The notes under the pieces are model-generated. The model made no database searches and was not told where the DNA came from. It worked only from the letters and a program-made list of their open reading frames with translations. The translations under genes and the position numbers were made by a program. A stretch of DNA of 64,000 nucleotides from Fibrella rubiginis (GTDB lineage: Bacteria; Bacteroidota; Bacteroidia; Cytophagales; Spirosomataceae): the NCBI RefSeq assembly GCF_017353185.1, contig NZ_JAFMYV010000005.1, forward strand, positions 248,001-312,000. The letters run 5' to 3'. This document shows, piece after piece, positions 16,972 through 25,402 of this stretch. Position 1 is the first letter of the stretch; every line of letters starts with the position of its first letter.

Positions 16972-18533
16972 TCACTTCACCGAAAACTGCTTCGGCGGCA
17001 TCCGGTGGTGGGTGGCCTGCTCGTAGCCATAAGTGAGGCGGATCAGTGTGGGTTCGTCGAAAAGGCGACCCAGAAACTGGAGGCCAGCGGGTAGGTTGCC
17101 GGCGGTGTAGCCCATCGGAATAGTGAACGCGGGTAGGCCGGTGGCGGGCGCAACGAGTTGACTGTTATCGCCTTTGTAGCCCTTGTCATCACCCACCAGC
17201 GCGGGCGGGTAATTCCACGACGGGTAGATCAGGGCATCGACGTGAAGGCGGTTCATTTCGGCTTCCACGGCGTTGCGGTAGGCAATGCGGAGTGGGTCGG
17301 TGAAGGCGTCGCCGCAGGGAATGTCGGGGTGGGTGGCGCGGCCCGTGTGGGTTTGTTGGTAGGTGAGCCGGTCGCGCACAAGGGGCGAAAAACCACCCAC
17401 CCGAATCACGTCTTCGAGCGTTTTTAGTGTGTCGCGTTTCACAAATATGCGCAGGTAATTCTCCAGATCGGCCCGGAAATCGGCGCACCACTGATTGGCC
17501 CGGAGCGAGTCGAAATTGGGGATGGTAACGTCGACTACGGTGGCCCCGGCGCGGGTTAAATCGGCCACGGCAGCGTCGAAAAGGGCTTTTATTTCCGGGT
17601 GAATGTTTTGTCGACCAACTGCCGCATGATGCCGATGCGGCTCCCCTTCAGGCCGTCTTTCTTCAGAAACTGGCCCAAATTTTTGGGCATTTTCCCCTGG
17701 CTGCGCTTCGTAATCGGATCGTTGGGATCGTAGCCCGCCGTGAGTTCCAGCAGCCGGGTGGCGTCTTCCACGGTGCGGCACATCGGCCCGCCCACGTCGT
17801 TACGGGTGTACAAGGGAATGATGCCATAGCGACTCACCAGCCCCAGCGACGTGCGAAACCCCACCAGCGCATTGTGCGACGACGGTCCCCGGATGGAATT
17901 GCCCGTGTCGGACCCCAGGCCAACCGTGCCCAGATTAGCCGCCACCGCTGCTGCCGTACCCCCGCTCGACCCGGCGGGTACGTGGGCCAGGTTATACGGA
18001 TTCAGCGTTTCGCCGCCCATCGAACTCTGCGAATGCATGGGGGTAAAGGCCCACTCGGCCATGTTGGCTTTCGCCAGAATAATAGCCCCCGCTTCGCGCA
18101 GTTTCCGTACCTGCCAGGCATCTTCGGTAGGTTCAAATCCGCGCAAGGCCACCGAGCCGCCCGTTGTTTGCAGGCCCTTGGTGTTGAAATTATCTTTCAC
18201 AATAACCGGAATACCGTGTAGGGGACGCAGTTTGCCCGTTTTCCGAAACTCAGCATCCAGCGCACGAGCCGTGGCAATGGCCTCTGGGTTGACCAGAATA
18301 ATCGAGTTCAGTTTCGTGGGTTGATCAAGCGTTCGTATCCGGTCGAGGTAGCTATTGACCAACTGCTCGCTCGTCAGCGACCCGCTGCGGAAGGCCCGGT
18401 GAACGTCGGCGATGGTGGTTTCGATTATGTCGAAATTACCACCCATTGGCTGGGTGGCTTTGGGCTGTGCCCGAACCAGCATGGCAAATAAAATAAGCGC
18501 GGCTGCGCCAAACCAACGGAGACGTGATACCAT
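16972..18533 (-). pseudogene. Amidase-signature enzyme, secreted, broken by a -1 frameshift
   Basis: The first frame (18533 to about 17600) gives a signal peptide ([16 protein letters not shown]) and an intact amidase signature: catalytic Lys in [30 protein letters not shown], and the two serines in [15 protein letters not shown]. It stops after DKTFTRK. The C-terminal half continues in another frame from [15 protein letters not shown] to the stop at 16972, with PAFTIPMGYTAGNLP and AGLQFLGRLFDEPTL. One base is missing near 17605. The result is either a true recent pseudogene or a sequencing error. An intact version would hydrolyse amides in the periplasm. Confidence 0.87.
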
Positions 18534-18572
18534 ACGAAAGTTGAGTAAGTTGATCGTATGGTAAAAATAGCC
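18531..18572 (-). promoter_or_regulatory. Shared leader/promoter element upstream of amidase
   Basis: The minus strand carries CTATTTTTACC, TACGATCAAC and CTCAACTT leading to CGTATGGT, as upstream of the acylase (8355-8400). The two leaders differ mainly by a four-base gap. This suggests common regulation or a duplicated leader. Confidence 0.5.
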
Positions 18573-18578
18573 AGAAGT

Positions 18579-18626
18579 CTGTGCTGTCAGGTTGGGAAGG
18601 CGCATCATTCCGGCCTGACAGCACAG
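18579..18626 (-). terminator. Stem-loop after the secreted hypothetical gene
   Basis: Arms CTGTGCTGTCAGG (18579-18591) and its perfect inverse (18614-18626) lie 10 bases beyond the stop at 18636. There is no strong T-run, so termination is probable but not certain. Confidence 0.5.
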
Positions 18627-18635
18627 CGGTGTATG

Positions 18636-19547
18636 CTAACGCGTTGGGGTAATCACGCCTTTGTCCAGCAACGAGAGTTTATCGCCCTGTTGCGAGATGC
18701 CCGTTATTTCCAGTACATGATTGGCCAGTATGAATGTGTAGCCCGGCTGAAAACTGCCCTGGCTTAGTAGCTTGTTAACGGGCTTACCAGCTTCGCGTAG
18801 TTCAACAGTGACGTTATGTGTGTTGTATGGCAAACCGGGTACGGTCGTCACCAGCACGTCTACGGATTCGCCAAGTACCGACGTGGTCGCTTTTCGGTAC
18901 TCGTTGGCCAGCAACGACAGGTGAAATCGGTTTTGCTCCGGATCCGGGTATGTCCAGCCTGTGTTGTAGGGAATGGGTTTGACAGACACCGTTCGCTGCA
19001 CAATCTGCTGACCATCAAACGCCTCTACGGATACCAGCACAGCGGGCAACGTATCGAAAACAGCGTGAATGCTGTTGTCATAAAAACCATTGACCTGCTT
19101 CGGAATCTGGGGCAGGGTCATGGGGTAGGTAAACGCCCGGTCGTCGCCAAAGTCGTGGTTGTTGTTGGCGTCTACGATCAATACGCGTTGCCCCGCCGTG
19201 TTTGTCCCCACCAGCGTATTGATCTGATGACGAAGGGGTTTACGGCTGAGGTATGTAGTGTCCTGCCCTAAACCCTGTTTCGTCTTTTCCCACTCGGACT
19301 GGCTTATGTTGCCCCGTAAAAAAGAAGCATAGGATGCCTGCCCCCGAACGGTATTGGCTGTGCGCAATACTTTCTCAACCAAATTGCCCGGTACCCCGCG
19401 GAATGCCGATAGATCAGTGGACTGTCCGGTGCCGACCTGACTATAAAGTGTTGGATGTTTTGTGTTGACCACCTCAAGTGGAACTGTAATGGTTGTCTGA
19501 GCTATCACCGGGCCAGACAGCAGCAAAAAAGCGAAAAGGGTTTTCAT
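18636..19547 (-). CDS. Secreted protein of unknown function
   Basis: A 303-residue protein starting MKTLFAFLLLSGPVIAQ with a clear signal peptide. I do not recognise the family. Visible features are a segment VLIVDANNNHDFGDDRAFTY, which resembles an Asp-rich calcium-type loop, a central beta-rich region, and a C-terminal stretch (FQPGYTFILANHVLEI). Similar periplasmic proteins in Bacteroidetes sometimes accompany thioredoxin-like proteins, but no such neighbour is present. The ATG at 19545-19547 is used, since the longer frame lacks a signal sequence. Confidence 0.6.
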   Translation of the reverse strand: MKTLFAFLLLSGPVIAQTTITVPLEVVNTKHPTLYSQVGTGQSTDLSAFRGVPGNLVEKVLRTANTVRGQASYASFLRGNISQSEWEKTKQGLGQDTTYLSRKPLRHQINTLVGTNTAGQRVLIVDANNNHDFGDDRAFTYPMTLPQIPKQVNGFYDNSIHAVFDTLPAVLVSVEAFDGQQIVQRTVSVKPIPYNTGWTYPDPEQNRFHLSLLANEYRKATTSVLGESVDVLVTTVPGLPYNTHNVTVELREAGKPVNKLLSQGSFQPGYTFILANHVLEITGISQQGDKLSLLDKGVITPTR

Positions 19548-19724
19548 AAGACAGACGTTTACTAACCAGATGTTTTTATAAATGTCCGTATATAATTGAT
19601 TAGCAGGCAATAGGTTAACCTATTTTAACTAATTGTCAAAAAAGGGCACACAACATGCTGGGCAGACTCGCTTTTACCCGAATGCACTACTTTTATACCC
19701 CTATTATTTTCTCCCAAAAGCACA

Positions 19725-20297
19725 ATGAAAAACGTCCTTGTACTGATCACACTGCTCGTGCTGTCCCTTGCCAGTGCCAACGCCCAGACCTTTCGTGGCC
19801 TCGAAAAATCACCGATGGCCATGGCCTATTACCCCGACAACTACGCCCATGACCGCAAATTTGCGCCCGCCAAAATAGGCACCGATAAACTGGCCGTGCG
19901 GGTGACGTACAGCCGTCCGGCGAAGAATGGACGCGAGGTGTTTGGTAAACTGGTTCCCTACGGCAAAGTGTGGCGGGCGGGTGCCAATGAAGCCCCGGAG
20001 ATCAAATTTTATCAGGACGTAACCATTGGCGGCAAGAAACTCAAGGCCGGTAACTACGCCATGCTCGTGTTGCCCACCGAGAAAGAATGGACCATCATTT
20101 TCAGCTCTGACCTTGACCAGTGGGGTGCTTATAGCTACAATGAATCCCTCGACGTGGCCCGTGTCACGGTGCCGGTGCAAAAATCAGACGCGGTGATTGA
20201 GAATTTCGGTATTCAGTTTGCCAAAAAAGACGCCAAAACAGCTATGATGAACATAGGCTGGGACAACACAATGGTTTCCGTGCCGATGGAGTTGTAA
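19725..20297 (+). CDS. DUF2911 family secreted protein
   Basis: This 190-residue protein has a signal peptide (VLVLITLLVLSLASANAQ) and the DUF2911 body: VRVTYSRPAKNGREVFGKLVPYGKVWRAGANEAPEI, where RPAK and VWRAGANE are diagnostic. DVTIGGKKLKAGNYAM and the final WDNTMVSVPMEL follow. This family is abundant and periplasmic in Bacteroidetes and has no known activity. It stands alone, divergent from the hypothetical gene upstream, with a TACTTTTA -7-like box at 19687-19694. Confidence 0.9.
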   Translation: MKNVLVLITLLVLSLASANAQTFRGLEKSPMAMAYYPDNYAHDRKFAPAKIGTDKLAVRVTYSRPAKNGREVFGKLVPYGKVWRAGANEAPEIKFYQDVTIGGKKLKAGNYAMLVLPTEKEWTIIFSSDLDQWGAYSYNESLDVARVTVPVQKSDAVIENFGIQFAKKDAKTAMMNIGWDNTMVSVPMEL

Positions 20298-20375
20298 GCT
20301 GGCAAAAGCGCGGTAAAAAGGTTGGTGCGCTTGTGTGCAGCTAGCCAATGGTTAGCCTTTCTGAACGACCTTCCG

Positions 20376-20383
20376 TATTTTTG
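20376..20383 (+). promoter_or_regulatory. Candidate -7 box for ahcY
   Basis: TATTTTTG fits the Bacteroidetes -7 consensus TAnnTTTG, 66 bases ahead of the ahcY start. The -33 element is not clear. Confidence 0.4.
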
Positions 20384-20449
20384 TACTTTCCAAAGAAATA
20401 AAGCCGGACAGGAGTTTGCCATTACTGTCTGTAAACTGTAATCTATTTT

Positions 20450-21760
20450 ATGCAAACGTCAACGTACGTACCGTATAAGGTCGCCGACATTGCGCTGGCC
20501 GAGTGGGGCCGCAAAGAAATTCGCCTCGCCGAGGCCGAAATGCCGGGCCTGATGAGCCTGCGGACCGAATTCGGTCCAAGCCAGCCGCTGAAAGGTGCCC
20601 GCATTGCCGGGTGTCTGCACATGACTATCCAGACCGCCGTACTCATCGAAACCCTGGTGGCCCTCGGTGCCGACGTTACCTGGTCGTCGTGTAACATTTT
20701 CTCGACGCAGGACCACGCCGCTGCGGCCATTGCTGCCGCCGGTATTCCGGTCTACGCCTGGAAGGGCATGAACGAAGAAGAGTTCAACTGGTGCATCGAG
20801 CAGACGCTATTTTTCGGCGAAGACCGGCAACCGCTAAACATGATTCTCGACGATGGTGGCGACCTCACCAACATGGTGTTCGACGTGTATCCCGAACTGA
20901 TTGGCGGCATCAAAGGCCTCTCGGAAGAGACTACTACGGGGGTTCACCGCCTGTATGAGCGCATGAAAAACGGTACGCTTCACCTGCCCGCCATCAACGT
21001 CAACGACTCGGTAACGAAGTCGAAATTTGACAACAAATACGGTTGCCGCGAGTCGCTGGTCGATGCCATCCGTCGCGCAACCGACCTGATGCTGGCCGGT
21101 AAAGTGGCCGTTGTGGCTGGCTACGGCGACGTCGGCAAAGGCTCTGCCGAATCACTCCGGGGAGCAGGTTGCCGCGTGCTGGTCACTGAAATTGACCCGA
21201 TATGCGCCCTGCAGGCGGCTATGGACGGGTATGAAGTGGTACCGATGGACGAGGCCGTAACCCGCGCCAACATCTTCGTAACGGCTACCGGCAACGTGCG
21301 GATCATCAAAGACCGTCACTTCAAAGCCATGCGCGACAAGTCGGTGGTGTGTAACATCGGCCACTTCGACAATGAGATCGATATGGCGTGGCTGAATGAG
21401 AACTACGGCCACAGCAAGAGCCAGATCAAGCCGCAGGTAGATATGTACGAGATCGACGGCAAAGAGGTCATCGTACTGGCTGAAGGCCGGTTGGTGAACC
21501 TGGGTTGCGCCATGGGCCACCCATCCTTCGTGATGTCGTGCTCCTTCTCGAACCAGACCCTGGCGCAACTTGAACTGTGGGAGAACGCCGACAAGTACGA
21601 AAACAAGGTATACGTCCTGCCCAAAAAGCTCGACGAAAAAGTGGCTGCCATGCACCTTGCCCACGTAGGCGCCCGCCTGGAGCCGCTGGAGCAGGAGCAA
21701 GCCGACTACATCGGCGTACAGGTATCAGGTCCGTTCAAGTCGGAGATGTACCGGTACTAG
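20450..21760 (+). CDS. ahcY: Adenosylhomocysteinase (SAH hydrolase)
   Basis: A 436-residue enzyme that splits S-adenosylhomocysteine to adenosine and homocysteine, closing the methylation cycle in the cytoplasm. Visible motifs include [44 protein letters not shown], the NAD-binding [17 protein letters not shown], and the C-terminal lysine/tyrosine motif ending KSEMYRY. Length and start (ATG after an A-rich leader) fit the family. It is transcribed alone, convergent with the YugP-like peptidase across a 45-bp perfect heptad hairpin. No SAH riboswitch was seen upstream. Confidence 0.98.
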   Translation: MQTSTYVPYKVADIALAEWGRKEIRLAEAEMPGLMSLRTEFGPSQPLKGARIAGCLHMTIQTAVLIETLVALGADVTWSSCNIFSTQDHAAAAIAAAGIPVYAWKGMNEEEFNWCIEQTLFFGEDRQPLNMILDDGGDLTNMVFDVYPELIGGIKGLSEETTTGVHRLYERMKNGTLHLPAINVNDSVTKSKFDNKYGCRESLVDAIRRATDLMLAGKVAVVAGYGDVGKGSAESLRGAGCRVLVTEIDPICALQAAMDGYEVVPMDEAVTRANIFVTATGNVRIIKDRHFKAMRDKSVVCNIGHFDNEIDMAWLNENYGHSKSQIKPQVDMYEIDGKEVIVLAEGRLVNLGCAMGHPSFVMSCSFSNQTLAQLELWENADKYENKVYVLPKKLDEKVAAMHLAHVGARLEPLEQEQADYIGVQVSGPFKSEMYRY

Positions 21761-21761
21761 A

Positions 21762-21872
21762 AATAAGAGATAAGAAGTAAGAGTCAAGAAACAAGAAAGA
21801 CGCTGCTACATTCCGTTGAGGTCTGCGGCAGCGTCTTTCTTGTTTCTTGACTCTTACTTCTTATCTCTTATT
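21762..21872. repeat. 45-bp perfect heptad hairpin (AnnYAAG units)
   Basis: Arms 21762-21806 and 21828-21872 are exact inverses. The outer five units are heptads such as AGATAAG, AAGTAAG and AGTCAAG, and the inner part is AAGACGCTGC. The element begins two bases after the ahcY stop and ends one base inside the convergent gene's stop codon, so it probably terminates both. Confidence 0.95.
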
Positions 21873-22557
21873 AATCCCTGTTACGGCCGCCAAACAGGAT
21901 GCTGGCGTAATAGAGCAACGTACCCAGCGAAGCCAGTGCGGCTACCACATAGGTCATGGCGGCCCAGTGGAGGCCATCTTTGGCCATTTCGTGTTCGCGG
22001 GCGGTTACGATGCCCCGGCTGTCGATCCAGGCAAGCGCGCGTTTGCTGGCGTCGAATTCAACGGGCAGCGTGATGAAGGAGAACAGCGTCGTGAGCGCAA
22101 ACAGACCCACGCCGATGGCCAGCGGCAATAACGTAGTCTGAATCAGCAGGATACCGGCCAAAAGCACCCATTGCAAATACCGCGATGACACGCTCACAAA
22201 CGGCACAATCGCCGACCGCAACTGCAAGGGTGCGTAGGCTACTTTGTGTTGCACAGCATGGCCGCATTCGTGCGCCGCTACTGCCGCCGACATAATGCTG
22301 CGGCCCGCGTACACGTCGGGCGAGAGGTTAACGGTCTTGTCCTGAGGGTTATAGTGGTCGGTCAACTGCCCATCTACAGATAGTACGCGGACGTCATAGA
22401 TACCGTTTTCGTTTAGCATCTTCTGCGCCACTTCAGCCCCGGTAAGGCCACTGGCAAGGGCAATCTGTGAGTATTCTGTGAATTTGCTCCGTAGCCGCCA
22501 CTGAATGTACATGCTGGCGAGCATGGGGATAATAATGAGCAAAAAGGGACTGTTCAT
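21871..22557 (-). CDS. YugP-like membrane zinc metallopeptidase
   Basis: A 228-residue integral membrane protein with the zinc motif AAHECGHAVQHKVAY (HExxH), a preceding YAGRSIMSAAVAAHE segment, and several hydrophobic helices (YLQWVLLAGILLIQ, FALTTLFSFITLPVEFDASKRAL). This matches the neutral zinc metallopeptidase family 2 (YugP). It is membrane-embedded and its substrate is unknown. The N-terminal hydrophobic segment SPFLLIIIPMLASMYIQWRL supports the ATG at 22557. It is convergent with ahcY. Confidence 0.9.
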   Translation of the reverse strand: MNSPFLLIIIPMLASMYIQWRLRSKFTEYSQIALASGLTGAEVAQKMLNENGIYDVRVLSVDGQLTDHYNPQDKTVNLSPDVYAGRSIMSAAVAAHECGHAVQHKVAYAPLQLRSAIVPFVSVSSRYLQWVLLAGILLIQTTLLPLAIGVGLFALTTLFSFITLPVEFDASKRALAWIDSRGIVTAREHEMAKDGLHWAAMTYVVAALASLGTLLYYASILFGGRNRD

Positions 22558-22669
22558 GGTTTTTGTTTCGGTGTTCGAGCGGTTGGTTTAGTACAGCAAC
22601 CTGTACATAAAACAATGTGTTGACCAAAAATGTCTCACCGGTCCCTCCATTCATCCCGACCTTTCACCA

Positions 22670-23158
22670 CTAGTCACCCCCATAGGCCGCCACGATTTTC
22701 TGGATTAGAGAGCTGGTTGAATAACCGGGCACGAGGGCCACAGTCTGCACCGAACCGCCCCGCGCAAGCACCACATCGGCCCCCACAATGGTGTCAACCG
22801 TGTAATCGTCGCCTTTCACCAGAATGTCGGGCTGAACAGCGGTAATGAGTTCCAGCGGCGTAGGTTCGTCGAAGAGCATGACGAGGTCAACAAACTCTAG
22901 CGCGGCCATGAGCCGGGCGCGGGCGTTTTCGTTCACTACGGGCCGCAGGGGGCCTTTTATACACGAAACAGACGCATCGGTGTTCAGGCCCAGTACAAGC
23001 GCATCACCCAGGGCGCGGGCTTTTTCGAGGTAGTCGATGTGGCCCAGATGCACAATGTCGAAGCAGCCGTTGGTAAAGACCACGCGCTTGCCCTCGCGGT
23101 GCCATTGCGCCACCTGCTCAACCGCCTCAGCACGAGAGCGAATTTTATCGGCGGTCAT
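22670..23158 (-). CDS. rfaE2: D-glycero-beta-D-manno-heptose 1-phosphate adenylyltransferase
   Basis: This 162-residue nucleotidyltransferase has FTNGCFDIVHLGHIDYL (the HxGH motif), LVLGLNTDASVSCIKG, RPVVNENARARLMAALE and DILVKGDDYTV. It is the stand-alone C-terminal half of HldE and makes ADP-heptose for the lipopolysaccharide core. Its ATG overlaps the stop of the upstream flippase-like gene by ATGA. The partner kinase (rfaE1) is not in the window. Confidence 0.95.
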   Translation of the reverse strand: MTADKIRSRAEAVEQVAQWHREGKRVVFTNGCFDIVHLGHIDYLEKARALGDALVLGLNTDASVSCIKGPLRPVVNENARARLMAALEFVDLVMLFDEPTPLELITAVQPDILVKGDDYTVDTIVGADVVLARGGSVQTVALVPGYSTSSLIQKIVAAYGGD

Positions 23159-24171
23159 AAGCTGATAGCGTTGGTGTCAGCCACAGAATTGGTTTGTTTG
23201 CGCCGGTTAAGCACAATCAAAAACGCAATGCCACCAAAGACAATGGTGACGGCCCACTGCGAGAGTAGCATGAGCGTAGCCAGCGTCTGGCCGTCCTGTT
23301 TGGTTAGCCCGTATAAAGCCAATGCCGAGCCGACCATGATATTGAACGCGCCCAGCCCACCCTGCGTAGGAGCCGCCATGCCAATGCTGCCCATCATCAG
23401 GATCGTGAGGCCCGCCAGCAACCCCAGCCCGACGGTTTGTGGCATGGCAAAAAACAGCACGTAGGTAGACAGGTAATATAGCAGCCAGATCAGCAGCGTA
23501 TAGACCACAAACAGGCCCGGCTGACGTAGCTTCCGTACGCTCAGCAGCCCGTCTATGAGGCCCAGCACGAAGGTTTCTACTTTGGCAAACAAGGCATTTT
23601 TGCGTAACGCTTCTTTGTACTTGTTGTACAGAAACCACGTTACCACGGCCCCCGCCACGCCCACGGCCAGTAGCAAATAAAGGCCTGTACGGCTTCCATT
23701 GCCCCCTTTTTGGGCAAACAGACCAAATACCAGATCGCTGATACGGTCAAATTCCAGTACCAGCGTGAGACCGATAACCACGACCAGCATGACCACGTCG
23801 AAAATGCGTTCGGCCACCACCGTGCCCAGGCTAACGTTGACGGGCACACCCTCCAGTCGGTTCATGGTACCGCAACGGGTTACCTCGCCCATGCGCGGCA
23901 CCAGCAGGTTGGCAAAGTAATTGGTCAGCACCGACAGCATGGTGTTGGCGGACGTTGGCCGATGGCCTGCTACGGGTTCAAGCAACATGCCCCAGCGCAG
24001 GCCACGTACCCAGTGTGCCACCAGCAGAATAGCGGCATACACACCAACCCAAACCCAGTTAGCCTGCCCAATGGCAGCAAACATGGCCTCAAGGTCGATG
24101 TCTTTAAACACAAACCAAAGCAGCCCCCCCGCCACGGCCAGGGAAATAACGTAGGTAAGGATGTTTTTCAT
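23155..24171 (-). CDS. Lysylphosphatidylglycerol synthase TM/flippase-like membrane protein
   Basis: The 338-residue protein has about eight membrane segments. Family features are AHWVRGLRWGMLLEPV, TNYFANLLVPRMGEVTRC, VPVNVSLGTVVAERIFDVVML and the C-terminal PTQGGLGAFNIMVGSALALYG. These place it in the LPG_synthase_TM (UPF0104, AglD-like) family, which includes the membrane part of MprF and flippase-like proteins. The ATG at 24169-24171 is used. Overlap with rfaE2 suggests a role in envelope glycolipid handling, but this is inference. Confidence 0.88.
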   Translation of the reverse strand: MKNILTYVISLAVAGGLLWFVFKDIDLEAMFAAIGQANWVWVGVYAAILLVAHWVRGLRWGMLLEPVAGHRPTSANTMLSVLTNYFANLLVPRMGEVTRCGTMNRLEGVPVNVSLGTVVAERIFDVVMLVVVIGLTLVLEFDRISDLVFGLFAQKGGNGSRTGLYLLLAVGVAGAVVTWFLYNKYKEALRKNALFAKVETFVLGLIDGLLSVRKLRQPGLFVVYTLLIWLLYYLSTYVLFFAMPQTVGLGLLAGLTILMMGSIGMAAPTQGGLGAFNIMVGSALALYGLTKQDGQTLATLMLLSQWAVTIVFGGIAFLIVLNRRKQTNSVADTNAISL

Positions 24172-24187
24172 GGGAAGGAAATTCAAT

Positions 24188-24284
24188 GTCTAAAGTTTAA
24201 GGTTCAACGTTGCTTCGCGCTCAGGGTGTAACGTGCGAAGCAACGTTGAACCTTAAACTTTAGACGTTGAACCTAAAGTTTTAT
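24188..24284. repeat. Heptad hairpin (AAGTTTA/AGGTTCA units) with GCTTCGC core
   Basis: Arms 24188-24218 and 24235-24265 are perfect inverses over 31 bases. The right side carries additional heptads out to the panD stop. The core contains GTTGCTTCGC and its inverse. It lies between co-directional panD and the flippase-like gene. Confidence 0.92.
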
Positions 24285-24652
24285 CCCCTTGCGGCCTGAC
24301 CACCTGTTACAAGGCGGTTGTTATCGTCGGGGAAGACCACGAGGGGTTTGTGAGTTTTCGCCTCTTCGGGTGTGAGCTGGCAATAGGCGATGATAATAAT
24401 CACGTCGCCGGGTTGGGCGCGGCGGGCGGCGGCCCCGTTGAGGCAGATAATGCCTGTGCCCCGTTCGCCGGTGATGACGTAGGTAATGAGGCGTTCGCCG
24501 TTGTTGTTGTTCACAATATGCACCTGCTCGTTTTCCTGCAACCCGGCAGCATCCATCAGATCTTCGTCGATGGTGATGCTACCCACGTAGTTGAGTTCGG
24601 CCTGCGTGACCTTCACGCGGTGCAACTTGGCTTTCATTAAGGTAAGCAACAT
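24281..24652 (-). CDS. panD: Aspartate 1-decarboxylase
   Basis: Makes beta-alanine from aspartate for pantothenate. From the ATG at 24650-24652 the sequence [20 protein letters not shown] aligns with known PanD starts and puts the self-processing pair at Gly24-Ser25 (NYVGSITID), exactly the canonical position where pyruvoyl is formed. The downstream motif [20 protein letters not shown] is the active-site loop. The C-terminus (to 123 residues) is typical. It has a good Bacteroidetes promoter just upstream (24672-24704). Confidence 0.97.
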   Translation of the reverse strand: MLLTLMKAKLHRVKVTQAELNYVGSITIDEDLMDAAGLQENEQVHIVNNNNGERLITYVITGERGTGIICLNGAAARRAQPGDVIIIIAYCQLTPEEAKTHKPLVVFPDDNNRLVTGGQAARG

Positions 24653-24671
24653 GGTATTTAGTTGATGATGG

Positions 24672-24704
24672 CAAAAGTAGGGCTTGCCCTGTGCCCCACA
24701 AAAC
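24672..24704 (-). promoter_or_regulatory. Bacteroidetes-type promoter of panD
   Basis: On the minus strand a TTTTG -33 element (24699-24703) and TACTTTTG -7 box (24672-24679, fits TAnnTTTG) are separated by 19 bases, 20 bases ahead of the panD start codon. Confidence 0.65.
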
Positions 24705-24752
24705 AAGGGCCGGTTTGGTAACGTTCGGCTGGGTTGTGTTGGGGGGACTACA

Positions 24753-25154
24753 CTATAATGGCACAGTATGCGTCATAAACCACGCTCGGCACTCGTCCAG
24801 GCTCGATTCGCCGGAGGCTACTTTGATGATAAAATCGTAGAGATCATCCTGCGGCAACGCACGATTTAATCGCTTGCCGTTTAATTTCAGGAATGCAAGC
24901 GCGGCTTCTAAACCGGTGCGCTTGTTCCCATCTGAAAAGATATGATTGCCGATAATATTGAAACAATACACTGCTGCTTTGTCAGCCAGGGTCGGGTACA
25001 TGGGTTCACCAAACAGGTCCGCCTGAACAGCTTCAATTAAAAAGTCAAGATTTTCTTCGTGTAGAAAATTGTAGGGCGGCATGAAATTACCTCCATGCTC
25101 TGCTACCGTACGCCGATTTATGAAGGCAATATCATCTTTGTCTAGATAGATCAT
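24753..25154 (-). CDS. doc: Fic/Doc-family toxin (death-on-curing type)
   Basis: A 133-residue Fic-fold protein with the core motif [19 protein letters not shown], matching the H-x-F-x-D/E-G-N-K-R Fic signature, and an N-terminal [15 protein letters not shown] typical of Doc proteins. Doc toxins phosphorylate EF-Tu, while other Fic proteins AMPylate; this length and start favour Doc. It overlaps the upstream antitoxin-like gene by four bases (ATGA). All catalytic residues seem present, so it should be active when free. Confidence 0.9.
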   Translation of the reverse strand: MIYLDKDDIAFINRRTVAEHGGNFMPPYNFLHEENLDFLIEAVQADLFGEPMYPTLADKAAVYCFNIIGNHIFSDGNKRTGLEAALAFLKLNGKRLNRALPQDDLYDFIIKVASGESSLDECRAWFMTHTVPL

Positions 25155-25342
25155 GCCAACTTCCTGAATACAGTTTCATACTCAGCGAAATCTTGTGCAA
25201 CGATACGCTCTAATTTCTGCCGTTTCGTCTCTTTCAATACATCCGCTACCTCTGCCATCAGTGTGCTGACAAACTCAGGCTCACTAACAGCCATTTCTTT
25301 CAATGACTTCCGAATTAGCTCCTTATCGACGATGGCCTCCAT
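25151..25342 (-). CDS. Probable antitoxin of Doc-type module
   Basis: This 63-residue acidic helical protein starts MEAIVDKELIRKSLKEM at 25340-25342. It has no recognisable DNA-binding motif. Its size, its place directly before the toxin and the ATGA overlap indicate an antitoxin. The family is not identified, and it differs from the classical Phd antitoxin in sequence. The longer frame starting at 25378 has no support. Confidence 0.65.
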   Translation of the reverse strand: MEAIVDKELIRKSLKEMAVSEPEFVSTLMAEVADVLKETKRQKLERIVAQDFAEYETVFRKLA

Positions 25343-25402
25343 ACAACTATTAATTAATGTATTCAATCTACGCAACACGATCTGATTCTCAAAAGTTGAC
25401 TC

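Noticed and set aside
20298..20449. SAH or SAM riboswitch ahead of ahcY
   Set aside because: No conserved riboswitch helices or core bases were seen in the 150-base leader. Only a -7-like box is supported.
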